A DNA stretch of 59,844 nucleotides, taken from contig NZ_JAVVQU010000013.1 of the NCBI RefSeq assembly GCF_036655075.1, forward strand, positions 1-59,844. Reading direction: 5' to 3'. Under the pieces are notes generated by a model. That model did not search any database and had not been told where the DNA came from. It saw only the letters and a program-made list of their open reading frames with translations. The translations under genes were made by a program, and so were the position numbers. Within the stretch, counting starts at the first letter, position 1, and every line of letters begins with the position of its first letter. This DNA comes from Holtiella sp036655075 (GTDB taxonomy: Bacteria > Bacillota > Clostridia > Lachnospirales > Cellulosilyticaceae). This document shows, piece by piece, positions 44,883 to 53,094 of the stretch.

Positions 44883-45692
44883 TCATTTATCCGCAAAGCA
44901 ATAAGTGCTCCTTATACCTATACACATACATATTAAAGCAAAAAAGCCTGATTGATTAAATGTAAATCCTGGATAAATCACAAATACAGACCCTACAACT
45001 AAACCTAGTATAGCCATATAAGTTGCCTGATTGTATCGTGATAATAAAATCTTTACTATTTTCACACCGCCTACTAGCCCAACAAGTACTCCAATGCCTA
45101 CAGGAATTAAAATACCTAAGTTGAACTCTGAAACTGCTGTAATAACAGAAGAGTATACCCCTAATGTCAACATAATAAATGATCCACTTATTCCTGGGAT
45201 AATCATAGAAAAAGCACTAATCATACCAGCTACTGCAAACCAACATCCCATTCCTAAGTTTACTTCTCTTATTAGTCGCGTGCTGCCTTCTACATCTTTG
45301 CTTAATGCCATTCCTGTCATGATTGCTAAACTTACTACAAATGGAATCCAATTCCTTGTCCTAATCTTGGCATCTTCTTTGGCATGATTAATAACCATAG
45401 GTATACTTCCTATAATAATCCCCATAAATAAGAAATTAGTCTGCATATTATACTTTTCAAATAAGAAGGTAATAGCATTGCTAAAAAGTATAATACCTAT
45501 TCCCATTCCCATTCCTATTGTAATTAAAAAAGGAAAATTTTCCTTTAATTTATTTTTGCTCAAGCTAACTGCATCTAGTAATGTATCATAAATGTTTAAT
45601 ACAACTGCCATTGTTCCAGCACTAATTCCAGGAATAACATTAGATATACCTAAAATAATTCCATACAATATGTTCATAATATGTTTTATCAT
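44883..45692 (-). CDS. DUF368 membrane protein
   Basis: The 269-residue protein has about eight hydrophobic helices and the DUF368 signature GISNVIPGISAGTMAVVLNIYD at the N-terminus, repeated in part as SMIIPGISGSFIMLTLGVY near residue 175. These two PGISxG loops suggest an inverted-repeat transporter. Related DUF368 proteins were recently connected with undecaprenyl-phosphate translocation; assignment of that role here is inference. I place the start at ATG 45692 after AAAGGAG; the longer frame has no ribosome site. Confidence 0.88.
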   Translation of the reverse strand: MIKHIMNILYGIILGISNVIPGISAGTMAVVLNIYDTLLDAVSLSKNKLKENFPFLITIGMGMGIGIILFSNAITFLFEKYNMQTNFLFMGIIIGSIPMVINHAKEDAKIRTRNWIPFVVSLAIMTGMALSKDVEGSTRLIREVNLGMGCWFAVAGMISAFSMIIPGISGSFIMLTLGVYSSVITAVSEFNLGILIPVGIGVLVGLVGGVKIVKILLSRYNQATYMAILGLVVGSVFVIYPGFTFNQSGFFALICMCIGIRSTYCFADK

Positions 45693-45913
45693 GAGAGGCT
45701 CCTTTAAAATATGTATTATATATGCTTTACTATTATAATGCTTGTATGTTGTCATTACAATAATATACTGCTTTATTATACTTTATCTTCCTTATTATAG
45801 ATAATTTTTCAATTATTTTGATACCCAATATTTTCATTTTAGAATTTTGTTTATTATTAAAATAAATTTTATATAATACTAAACATTTATAATAATATTT
45901 TTTTGTATTACTA

Positions 45914-45943
45914 TTGACGTGTATACAGTATACATTATATAAT
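45914..45943 (+). promoter_or_regulatory. pflB promoter with palindromic operator in the spacer
   Basis: TTGACG (45914-45919) and TATAAT (45938-45943) are 18 bp apart. The spacer holds a perfect 15-base palindrome, TGTATACAGTATACA (45920-45934), directly after the -35 box. A repressor binding there would block RNA polymerase. The half-site GTATAC recalls GntR/FadR-type operators. The rest of the spacer 45693-45913 is AT-rich and holds nothing else I can support. Confidence 0.7.
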
Positions 45944-45970
45944 AAAGGAGCAAAATAATTTAACTAATAA

Positions 45971-46020
45971 CTATTATTAGTTGCCATATTTATTTGCAAA
46001 TATGGTCAAACTAATAGTAG
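45971..46020 (+). promoter_or_regulatory. Long hairpin in the pflB leader
   Basis: CTATTATTAGTT (45971-45982) pairs with AACTAATAGTAG (46009-46020) with one mismatch, and inside it CCATATTT (45984-45991) pairs exactly with AAATATGG (45998-46005) around ATTTGC. The leader RNA of pflB should fold into one stem of about 20 bp ending 15 bases before the AAAGGAG. It may stabilise the message or respond to a protein. Confidence 0.7.
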
Positions 46021-46053
46021 CTTATATTTAATATTAAAGGAGTTGACCTTAGC

Positions 46054-48282
46054 ATGTTTGAACAATGGAATGGTTTTACAGCTGGTGAATGGCAAAAAGA
46101 AGTAAATGTACGTGACTTCATCCAAAAGAACTACACACCATATGAAGGTGATGATTCTTTCTTAGCAGGTCCTACTGAAAGAACAACTAAATTATGGAAT
46201 GAAGTAGCAGAACTCATGAAAGTTGAACGTGAAAAAGGAATTTTAGATGCTGAAACAAAAATCCCTTCAACAATCACTTCTCACGGTCCTGGATACCTTG
46301 ACAAAGATGCAGAACAAATTGTAGGTTTCCAATCAGATGCACCTTTAAAAAGAAATATCATGCCAAATGGTGGTATGCGTACAGTTAAAAATGCTCTTGA
46401 AGCTTATGGTTATGAATTAGATAAAGAAACACAAGATATCTTCTCAAAATATCGTAAAACACACAATGATGGTGTATTTGCTGCTTATACAACAGCTATT
46501 AAAAAAGCTAGACACTCAGGGATCATCACAGGTCTTCCAGATGCATACGGACGTGGACGTATCATCGGTGACTACCGTCGTGTTGCATTATACGGTGTAG
46601 ATAGATTAATCGCTGACAAAGAAGCTCAAAAACTTACACTCGAAGTACCAAGTCTTACTGAAGATATCATCAGACTTCGTGAAGAGCTTACAGAACAAAT
46701 TAGTGCTTTAAAAGAACTTAAAGTTATGGCTACTGGTTATGGATTTGATATTTCAGCTCCTGCTCAAACAGCTAAAGAAGCTGTTCAATGGACATACTTT
46801 GCATACCTTGGCGCTATCAAAGAACAAGATGGTGCAGCTATGTCACTTGGCCGTACATCTACATTCCTTGATATCTACATGGAAAGAGACCTTAAGGCTG
46901 GTATCATAACAGAAGAAGAAGCTCAAGAATTAATGGATCACTTCGTAATGAAATTACGTATGGTACGTTTCCTTCGTACTCCAGCATACAATGATTTATT
47001 CTCAGGAGACCCAACATGGGTAACAGAATCAATCGGTGGTATGGGTCTTGATGGTCGTACACTTGTTACAAAAACAAGCTTCCGTGTACTTCACACATTA
47101 GTAAACTTAGGACCAGCTCCAGAACCAAACTTAACAGTACTTTGGTCTACACACTTCCCACAAGGATTCAAAGACTTCTGTGCTAAAGTTTCTATTCAAA
47201 CAAGTTCAATTCAATACGAAAATGATGACCTTATGAGAGCTTACTGGGGTGATGACTACGGTATCGCATGTTGCGTATCTGCAATGAGAATTGGTAAACA
47301 AATGCAATTCTTCGGTGCTCGTGCTAACCTTGCTAAAGCATTACTTTACGCTATTAATGGTGGTAAAGATGAAAAACATGGTGATCAAATTGCTCCACAA
47401 TTCGCACCTGTTACTACAGAATACCTTGACTTCGATGATGTTTGGGCTAAATTTGATAACGTAATGGATTGGTTAGCTGAAACATACGTAAATGCATTAA
47501 ATATCATTCACTACATGCATGATAAATACTGCTACGAAAAATTAGAAATGGCTCTTCATGATAAAGAAATCCTTCGTACATTTGCTACAGGTATTGCTGG
47601 TCTTTCAGTTGCAGCTGACTCATTATCAGCTATCAAATACGCAAAAGTAAAAACAATCAGAAATGAAGAAGGCCTTGTTGTTGACTATGATATCGAAGGT
47701 GAATACCCAGCATACGGTAACAACGACGATAGAGTTGATGATATCGCTGTTAAATTAACAGAAACATTCATGAACAAAATTAGAAAACACAAAACATACA
47801 GAAACTCTTACCCAACTATGTCTATCTTAACCATTACATCAAACGTAGTTTATGGTAAGAAAACAGGTAACACACCTGATGGACGTAAAGCTGGCGAACC
47901 ATTTGCACCAGGTGCTAACCCAATGCATGGTCGTGATACAAAAGGTGCTATCGCATCACTTGCATCAGTTGCTAAACTTCCATATCAACATGCAGAAGAT
48001 GGTATTTCATACACATTCTCAATCGTTCCAGGTGCTCTTGGTAAAGTAGCAGACGAACGTATCAGCAACCTCGTTGGTATGTTAGATGGTTACTTCGTAC
48101 AAGATGGTCACCACTTAAACATCAACGTATTTGATCGTGAAACATTACTTGATGCTATGGATCACCCAGAAAAATATCCACAATTAACAATTCGTGTATC
48201 TGGTTATGCTGTTAACTTCATTCGTCTTACAAGAGAACAACAATTAGACGTTATCAACAGAACATTCCACGAAAGATTCTAA
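46054..48282 (+). CDS. pflB: Formate C-acetyltransferase (pyruvate formate-lyase)
   Basis: PFL converts pyruvate and CoA to acetyl-CoA and formate in anaerobic metabolism. The 742-residue glycyl-radical enzyme has the adjacent catalytic cysteines in GIACCVSAMRIGK (about 405) and the C-terminal radical site RVSGYAVNFIRLT (about 716). GHGDQIAPQF and the N-terminal WNGFTAGEWQKEVNVRDFI are PFL-typical. Codons are strongly biased to A/T-ending common codons, unlike the flanking genes, as expected for very high expression. AAAGGAG lies before ATG, and pflA follows. Confidence 0.98.
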   Translation: MFEQWNGFTAGEWQKEVNVRDFIQKNYTPYEGDDSFLAGPTERTTKLWNEVAELMKVEREKGILDAETKIPSTITSHGPGYLDKDAEQIVGFQSDAPLKRNIMPNGGMRTVKNALEAYGYELDKETQDIFSKYRKTHNDGVFAAYTTAIKKARHSGIITGLPDAYGRGRIIGDYRRVALYGVDRLIADKEAQKLTLEVPSLTEDIIRLREELTEQISALKELKVMATGYGFDISAPAQTAKEAVQWTYFAYLGAIKEQDGAAMSLGRTSTFLDIYMERDLKAGIITEEEAQELMDHFVMKLRMVRFLRTPAYNDLFSGDPTWVTESIGGMGLDGRTLVTKTSFRVLHTLVNLGPAPEPNLTVLWSTHFPQGFKDFCAKVSIQTSSIQYENDDLMRAYWGDDYGIACCVSAMRIGKQMQFFGARANLAKALLYAINGGKDEKHGDQIAPQFAPVTTEYLDFDDVWAKFDNVMDWLAETYVNALNIIHYMHDKYCYEKLEMALHDKEILRTFATGIAGLSVAADSLSAIKYAKVKTIRNEEGLVVDYDIEGEYPAYGNNDDRVDDIAVKLTETFMNKIRKHKTYRNSYPTMSILTITSNVVYGKKTGNTPDGRKAGEPFAPGANPMHGRDTKGAIASLASVAKLPYQHAEDGISYTFSIVPGALGKVADERISNLVGMLDGYFVQDGHHLNINVFDRETLLDAMDHPEKYPQLTIRVSGYAVNFIRLTREQQLDVINRTFHERF

Positions 48283-48298
48283 TTACTAAATAAATTTT

Positions 48299-48329
48299 AA
48301 GATAGGAGGATAAGAGATCCTCTTATCTT
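48299..48329 (+). promoter_or_regulatory. Hairpin between pflB and pflA
   Basis: AAGATAGGAGGAT and ATCCTCTTATCTT form a 13-bp stem (one G-U pair) around AAGAG, 17 bases after the pflB stop codon. There is no strong T-run, so it may be a leaky terminator or a 3' stabiliser that gives more PflB than PflA. GGAGG in the stem is not the pflA ribosome site. Confidence 0.65.
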
Positions 48330-48353
48330 CTTACACTACGGGAGGTATATGAC

Positions 48354-49082
48354 ATGATAGGCAGAATTCACTCAGTAGAAACCTGCGGTACTGTAGATGG
48401 GCCTGGGATTCGTTACATTTTATTTACACAAGGCTGCCCCCTTCGTTGTAAATATTGTCACAATCCTGACACTTGGAAAATGAATGACGGAAAGGAAGAA
48501 GATACTAACAATCTGATTCAAGACATTGTAAAATACAAGTCTTTCATGCAGTTTTCTGGTGGTGGTCTTACAGTAAGCGGTGGGGAACCACTTCTTCAAC
48601 CAGACTTTGTAAAAGATCTGTTTGTGAAGTGTAAGCAAGAAGGTATCCACACTTGTTTAGATACCTCTGGATTTGTTGCTATCGAAAAAGCTAATCCTGT
48701 ACTTGATTATACTGATCTTGTTTTACTTGATATTAAGTCATATAATCCTTCTGTATTTCAAGATTTAACTGGGGTACCTTTAGACCCTACATTAGCTTTT
48801 GCTAAACATCTTAACGAACGTAATATTCCTGTATGGATCCGTTATGTATACGTTCCTAATCTTACAGATAATGAAAAAGATATTGATGACTTAGCACAAT
48901 TTTTAACTACATTATCCAACGTACAACGTATTGATATACTACCATTCCACAAAATGGGTGAGTTTAAATGGGAACAACTTGGTTTTGAGTATTCTTTACT
49001 TGATACTGAACAACCTACTAAAGAATCTGTAGCACAAGCTAAAAGTATCTTTACAAAATATAACTTACCTGTATTTGCCTAG
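48354..49082 (+). CDS. pflA: Pyruvate formate-lyase-activating enzyme
   Basis: This radical-SAM enzyme abstracts hydrogen from the PFL glycine to switch it on. The 242-residue protein has the Cx3Cx2C cluster motif CPLRCKYCHNPDTW (residues about 30-43), the glycine motif SGGGLTVSGGEPLLQ and the C-terminal DILPFHKMGEFKWEQL. GGGAGG precedes ATG. It follows pflB and completes the operon. Confidence 0.97.
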   Translation: MIGRIHSVETCGTVDGPGIRYILFTQGCPLRCKYCHNPDTWKMNDGKEEDTNNLIQDIVKYKSFMQFSGGGLTVSGGEPLLQPDFVKDLFVKCKQEGIHTCLDTSGFVAIEKANPVLDYTDLVLLDIKSYNPSVFQDLTGVPLDPTLAFAKHLNERNIPVWIRYVYVPNLTDNEKDIDDLAQFLTTLSNVQRIDILPFHKMGEFKWEQLGFEYSLLDTEQPTKESVAQAKSIFTKYNLPVFA

Positions 49083-49120
49083 TAATTTCTTTTAATATCA
49101 AAACGATTAAAATAAATCAA

Positions 49121-49161
49121 AAGAAAAGAGTATGTAGTTTGCCCCTACATACTCTTTTCTT
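49121..49161. terminator. Bidirectional terminator between pflA and the merR-like gene
   Basis: AAGAAAAGAGTATGTAG and CTACATACTCTTTTCTT are perfect 17-base reverse complements around 7 bases. It serves both convergent genes. Confidence 0.85.
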
Positions 49162-49792
49162 CTATTTCTTGAGATTTACTTTTAAATATTTTCTTCCATA
49201 AGGAAGTTTTTTGCCCAATTTGTTCAAGCTCAGCCATTTGTTTGCGCATCACTTGCATCTCTCTCATCGTCTCATCAATTTTCTTATAGTATTCTTCATC
49301 TTTAAGTTGCTGAATCGCCTCAAGTTCCATAATTTTTTGATTCATCATTATATCCATCTCTTGACTAATTTCTTCTTTAAGTTGAGTCTTATTTTCTTCT
49401 CCATATTCAACAAGTGTTTGCTTTAACATTTCTTTGATAATAAGACTAAACTGTTTGACCTTCTGATCATCTTTGTCCGTAATATCTATATCTACTTCTG
49501 CATTTAAAGTTGGTATACCCTTTATAGACGTAGCACCCACTTGTGCAAGCGACTCTATTCCTTCTTCTTCTAAATTATGTATGACATTACGAATTCCTTT
49601 TAACTCCAACCCCTGTTCTCTCAACTCTTTGATTTGATGTAATATAACCATATCTTTTTGTGTATATATACGATGCCCCTGAGCATTTCTATGTATTTGT
49701 AAATCTAACTCTTTTTCGTAATATCTTAATACATATGCTTCGATATCTAAAGCTGTGGCCACTTCTTTGATGGTGTACATTTTTTCGTTCAT
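49145..49792 (-). CDS. MerR-family transcriptional regulator with coiled-coil tail
   Basis: The 215-residue protein has a MerR winged helix (about 5-72: MYTIKEVATALDIEAYVLRY, RNAQGHRIYTQKDMVILHQI) followed by a long charged coiled-coil region (about 105-200, with repeated glutamate, lysine and methionine). There is no metal-binding cysteine cluster, so it is not a metal sensor of the classic type; it resembles MerR/RacA-like regulators with coiled-coil tails. The target is unknown. It has its own promoter and is convergent with pflA and divergent from the FMN enzyme gene. Confidence 0.88.
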   Translation of the reverse strand: MNEKMYTIKEVATALDIEAYVLRYYEKELDLQIHRNAQGHRIYTQKDMVILHQIKELREQGLELKGIRNVIHNLEEEGIESLAQVGATSIKGIPTLNAEVDIDITDKDDQKVKQFSLIIKEMLKQTLVEYGEENKTQLKEEISQEMDIMMNQKIMELEAIQQLKDEEYYKKIDETMREMQVMRKQMAELEQIGQKTSLWKKIFKSKSQEIEEKSM

Positions 49793-49831
49793 TCCGATCC
49801 CCCTTCATTAGTAACGAGACTCTTTTATTAA

Positions 49832-49859
49832 ATTATACCATATTATTCCATTTTTTCAA
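49832..49859 (-). promoter_or_regulatory. Promoter of the merR-like gene
   Basis: TTGAAA (49854-49859) and TATAAT (49832-49837) on the minus strand are 16 bp apart, with an extended -10 TGG before TATAAT. Confidence 0.65.
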
Positions 49860-49917
49860 TATTATTTAATTTTCCTCTTCATATCATCTTTTTAATTTAT
49901 GATTATACTACTTATAT

Positions 49918-49934
49918 ACTTTGAATTTCAAATT
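49918..49934. promoter_or_regulatory. FabT-like palindrome upstream of the FabK/NMO gene
   Basis: ACTTTGAATTTCAAATT contains TTTGA-ATT-TCAAA, matching the lipid regulator FabT operator pattern TTTGA-N3-TCAAA. It begins at the last base of a TATACT -10-like box (49915-49920). No fabT-like gene is in the window, so the regulator is inferred. Confidence 0.4.
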
Positions 49935-49990
49935 ACTTGTTATTCAAATTACTTATAAATCAAATTACTTATAAATCAAATCAATTATAG
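49928..49990. repeat. 16-bp tandem repeat broken by the assembly gap
   Basis: Units of 16 bp begin at 49928, 49944 and 49960 with TCAAATTACTT, the last two being identical (TCAAATTACTTATAAA), and a diverged unit starts at 49976 with TCAAAT. The unit start TCAAA equals the half-site of the adjoining palindrome. The true copy number is uncertain because of the gap. Confidence 0.8.
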
Positions 49991-50014
49991 ACCAAATTTT
50001 ATTATATGAGGTGA

Positions 50015-50114
50015 NNNNNNNNNNNNNNNNNNNNNNNNNNNNNNNNNNNNNNNNNNNNNNNNNNNNNNNNNNNNNNNNNNNNNNNNNNNNNNNNNNNNNN
50101 NNNNNNNNNNNNNN
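50015..50114. other. Assembly gap of 100 N with duplicated 55-bp flanks
   Basis: Exactly 100 Ns lie between two identical 55-base sequences, 49960-50014 and 50115-50169. This is typical of two contigs ending in a shared k-mer and joined with a gap of arbitrary length. The real sequence may be one copy of the 55 bases, or additional 16-bp repeat units. Confidence 0.9.
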
Positions 50115-50172
50115 TCAAATTACTTATAAATCAAATCAATTATAGACCAAATTTTATTATATGAGGTGACTT

Positions 50173-51225
50173 ATGTTAAAAAAACAACTTACTATAGGAA
50201 ATTTAAAACCTACTTTCCCAATTATTCAAGGCGGTATGGGCGTGGGAATTTCTCTTAGTTCTCTCGCAGGCCATGTTGCTAAATGTGGGGGAATTGGTAT
50301 TATCTCTGGCGCTCAAATTGGCTATAGAGAGAAAGACTTTATTAAAAATCCTCTTCGTGCTAATCTTGATGCTTTAAAACACGAAATTCAACTTGCTCGT
50401 GAAATAGCTCCCGATGGCATTATTGGTGTTAATCTGATGGTAGCCATGAAACATTATGCTGAATATGTGAAAAAGGCTGTAGAGGAAAAAATAGACTTAA
50501 TTATATCAGGTGCTGGACTTCCTCTAGATCTCCCTAAATATACTAAGGATACACACACTAAGGCTATACCTATTGTATCTTCTGCTAAAGCTGCCAATAT
50601 TATTTGCAAACAATGGGACCGCAAATATAATTTTGCACCTGATGCAATCATAGTAGAAGGACCTCTAGCAGGGGGGCATCTAGGCTTTTCTGCCTCTGAT
50701 CTTGAAGAATGTCCTCCTCTAGTTGAGGATATTCTTCAAGAAGTTAAAGTCATTGCCCAAGAATATGGTGCTAAATACAATAAATCTATTCCAGTTATTG
50801 TGGCTGGTGGTGTCTATGATGGTACAGATGTACAACATATGCTTGAAATAGGTGCTGATGGCATCCAAATGGCTACTCGTTTCGTTACAACCTATGAATG
50901 TGATGCCCATTTGGCTTTTAAAGAAGCTTATATCAACTCCACGCCTGAAACTATAGGCATTATTAAAAGTCCTGTAGGGATGCCAGGACGTGCTATTTTG
51001 AACCCTTATGTTACAAACCCTGCTGGCAATAAAGCTTGTTTCTACGATTGCCTTCACAAATGTGGTATAACGGATATTCCTTACTGTATTTCCAAAGCTC
51101 TTATTCATGCGGTTACTGGAGATACTGAAAATGCACTTTTATTCTGCGGTAGTAATGCTTATAAAGCAACTAAATTGGAACATGTAAAAGATATATTTGA
51201 AGAAATCCAACTCGCTATTTGTTAA
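50173..51225 (+). CDS. FMN-dependent nitronate monooxygenase / FabK-like enzyme
   Basis: The 350-residue TIM-barrel flavoprotein matches the nitronate monooxygenase and enoyl-ACP reductase II superfamily: FPIIQGGMGVGISLSSLAG, DLIISGAGLPLDLP, the key histidine in EGPLAGGHLGF and VIVAGGVYDGTDVQHML with IGADGIQMATRF. The C-terminal extension (NKACFYDCLHKCGITDIPYC) has several cysteines and is typical of the clostridial NMO group rather than the shorter FabK. Whether it oxidises alkyl nitronates or acts on lipids cannot be told. GAGGTGACTT precedes ATG. A FabT-like site upstream would favour a lipid role. Confidence 0.88.
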   Translation: MLKKQLTIGNLKPTFPIIQGGMGVGISLSSLAGHVAKCGGIGIISGAQIGYREKDFIKNPLRANLDALKHEIQLAREIAPDGIIGVNLMVAMKHYAEYVKKAVEEKIDLIISGAGLPLDLPKYTKDTHTKAIPIVSSAKAANIICKQWDRKYNFAPDAIIVEGPLAGGHLGFSASDLEECPPLVEDILQEVKVIAQEYGAKYNKSIPVIVAGGVYDGTDVQHMLEIGADGIQMATRFVTTYECDAHLAFKEAYINSTPETIGIIKSPVGMPGRAILNPYVTNPAGNKACFYDCLHKCGITDIPYCISKALIHAVTGDTENALLFCGSNAYKATKLEHVKDIFEEIQLAIC

Positions 51226-51240
51226 AATAAAACACCAACC

Positions 51241-51280
51241 AAAAAGCTCCTAGATACTTATATGGTATCTAGGAGCTTTT
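51241..51280. terminator. Bidirectional terminator between the FMN enzyme gene and dnaB
   Basis: AAAAAGCTCCTAGATAC and GTATCTAGGAGCTTTT form a perfect 16-bp stem for the two convergent genes. Confidence 0.85.
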
Positions 51281-51283
51281 GTC

Positions 51284-52615
51284 TTATTCTCTATCCTTAT
51301 TGGCAAACTTAGTGTATTGTCCGAGCCATACAAGTTCTACTGTACCTGTCGGACCATTTCTCTGTTTAGCAATAATAACTTCGCCTATATTTTTCTTTTC
51401 TGAATCTGCATGGTAGTATTCATCACGATACAGGAACATAACAACGTCAGCATCCTGCTCAATCGCTCCAGATTCCCTTAAATCTGATAACATAGGTCTA
51501 TGGTCTGCACGTGTTTCACAAGCACGTGAGAGCTGAGAAAGGGCGATAACAGGAGCCTGCATTTCACGTGCAAGTGCCTTAAGTCCCCTTGAGATTTCTG
51601 AGATTTCTTGTTGTCTAGAATCACCTTTAGCATTTCCAGACATCAGTTGCAGGTAGTCAATCATGATAAGGTCTAGGCCTCTTTCCATTTTTAGTCTACG
51701 ACATTTTGCACGCATTTCCATAATATTGATACCTGGGGTATCATCTATAAATACGTCTGCCGCACTTAAATTGGGAATAGCCATAGCAATGCGGTCCCAG
51801 TCCTCAGGGTCAAGATTACCTGTTCTGACTTTCTGAGCATCTACCAATGCTTCTGCACAAAGCATACGGTTTACTAACTGGTCCTTTGCCATTTCCAGAC
51901 TAAATACTGCTACCTTTTTCTTATATTTAATAGCAGCTGTTTGAATAATGTTAAGAGAGAAAGCTGTTTTCCCCATAGATGGTCTTGCTGCTACTAGAAT
52001 TAAGTCAGAGGGTTGCATACCTGCAGTCTTATAATCTAAGTCGATAAAACCTGTAGGCACACCTGTAATACCACCTTTAGTCGTATGTGCTTCTTCTATT
52101 TTATCAATAGCTGTTACAACAATTTCATTAATATGCGAGAAGTCCTCTGTCTGCACATTCTGTGTAATATCAAAGATTTGCTTTTCTGCAAAGCCCATAA
52201 TATCATGAAGTCCGTCTTCACCTTCGTAACTTTTTGCACTAATATCTTGACTCGCTTTAATAAGCTTTCTAAGCATGGACTTTTCTTGAACAATTTTAGC
52301 ATATTCTTTAATATGTGCTGAAGTTGGTACTATCGTTGCCAATTCTGCTAAGTAACTAATTCCGCCTATTTGTTCTAATACACTCTTTTCTGCCAATCTA
52401 TTTTGTATAGTTACCAAATCTACAGGGCTATTAGAAACATGTAGCTCCACCATAGCCTCATAGATTTGTTGGTGATCTGGCCTATAAAAATCCTTAGGTC
52501 TTAGTGACTCTGTTGCAACAATAAGTGCTTCATGGTCCATAATAATAGCCCCAAGAACCGATTGTTCTGCCTCAATATTATGTGGAGGAATGCGCATTAT
52601 TTGTGTTTCATCCAT
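51284..52615 (-). CDS. dnaB: Replicative DNA helicase DnaB
   Basis: The hexameric helicase unwinds DNA at the fork (called DnaC in B. subtilis). The 443-residue protein has the N-terminal helical domain (about 10-110, PPHNIEAEQSVLGAIIMD), a linker, and the RecA-like domain with Walker A ARPSMGKTAF (about 210), LIMIDYLQLM and SQLSRACETRADHRPMLSDL. No intein is present. It follows rplI, as in Bacillus. Confidence 0.97.
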   Translation of the reverse strand: MDETQIMRIPPHNIEAEQSVLGAIIMDHEALIVATESLRPKDFYRPDHQQIYEAMVELHVSNSPVDLVTIQNRLAEKSVLEQIGGISYLAELATIVPTSAHIKEYAKIVQEKSMLRKLIKASQDISAKSYEGEDGLHDIMGFAEKQIFDITQNVQTEDFSHINEIVVTAIDKIEEAHTTKGGITGVPTGFIDLDYKTAGMQPSDLILVAARPSMGKTAFSLNIIQTAAIKYKKKVAVFSLEMAKDQLVNRMLCAEALVDAQKVRTGNLDPEDWDRIAMAIPNLSAADVFIDDTPGINIMEMRAKCRRLKMERGLDLIMIDYLQLMSGNAKGDSRQQEISEISRGLKALAREMQAPVIALSQLSRACETRADHRPMLSDLRESGAIEQDADVVMFLYRDEYYHADSEKKNIGEVIIAKQRNGPTGTVELVWLGQYTKFANKDRE

Positions 52616-52643
52616 AAACGTTCCTCACGTCCTTTGTTATTTA

Positions 52644-53093
52644 TTATTTTGCTTCTACTGTTTCTACTGTTACTTGCGCTGTTACTTTAGCATGTAACTT
52701 AACTTCTACTGTTTTAGTCCCAATAGCTTTAATTGGCTGAGAAAGTTGGATTTTCTTTTTGTCAACTTTTACGCCAAAGTTTGCATCAATACTTTCTGCA
52801 ATTTCTTTTGTTGTAACAGAACCAAATACTCTTCCGCCTTCACCTGTTTTAATAGGAATAATAACTTTTTTATCATTTATAGCTGTTTTTAATTCATTTG
52901 CACGGTCAAGTTCTTCTTGTTTTTTCTTATCTTCTGAACGTTGTTCTACTTTTCTTTGATTCATATTAACTGAATTTGCTTCTACGGCTAAACCTTTTGG
53001 GAAAAGAGCATTACGTGCGTATCCATCTTTAACTTCTAAAATCTCACCTTTTTTACCTACTTTTTTTACATCTTGTGTTAATATAACTTTCAT
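52644..53093 (-). CDS. rplI: 50S ribosomal protein L9
   Basis: L9 binds 23S rRNA and helps maintain reading frame. The 149-residue protein has the N-terminal domain MKVILTQDVKKVGKKGEIL, ARNALFPKGLAVEA, the long central helix (about 40-75) and the C-terminal domain (KTGEGGRVFGSVTTKEIA). The start ATG 53093 is one base after the gdpP stop codon, with GGAAGG inside gdpP, so translation is coupled. Confidence 0.97.
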   Translation of the reverse strand: MKVILTQDVKKVGKKGEILEVKDGYARNALFPKGLAVEANSVNMNQRKVEQRSEDKKKQEELDRANELKTAINDKKVIIPIKTGEGGRVFGSVTTKEIAESIDANFGVKVDKKKIQLSQPIKAIGTKTVEVKLHAKVTAQVTVETVEAK

Positions 53094-53094
53094 T

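Noticed and set aside
45920..45934. CcpA cre site or Rex operator in the pflB promoter
   Set aside because: The palindrome has odd length and no central CG as in cre, and lacks the TTGTGA...TCACAA arms of Rex sites.
49928..50169. CRISPR-like array
   Set aside because: The 16-bp units are directly adjacent without spacers and no cas genes are present; it is a plain tandem repeat interrupted by an assembly gap.
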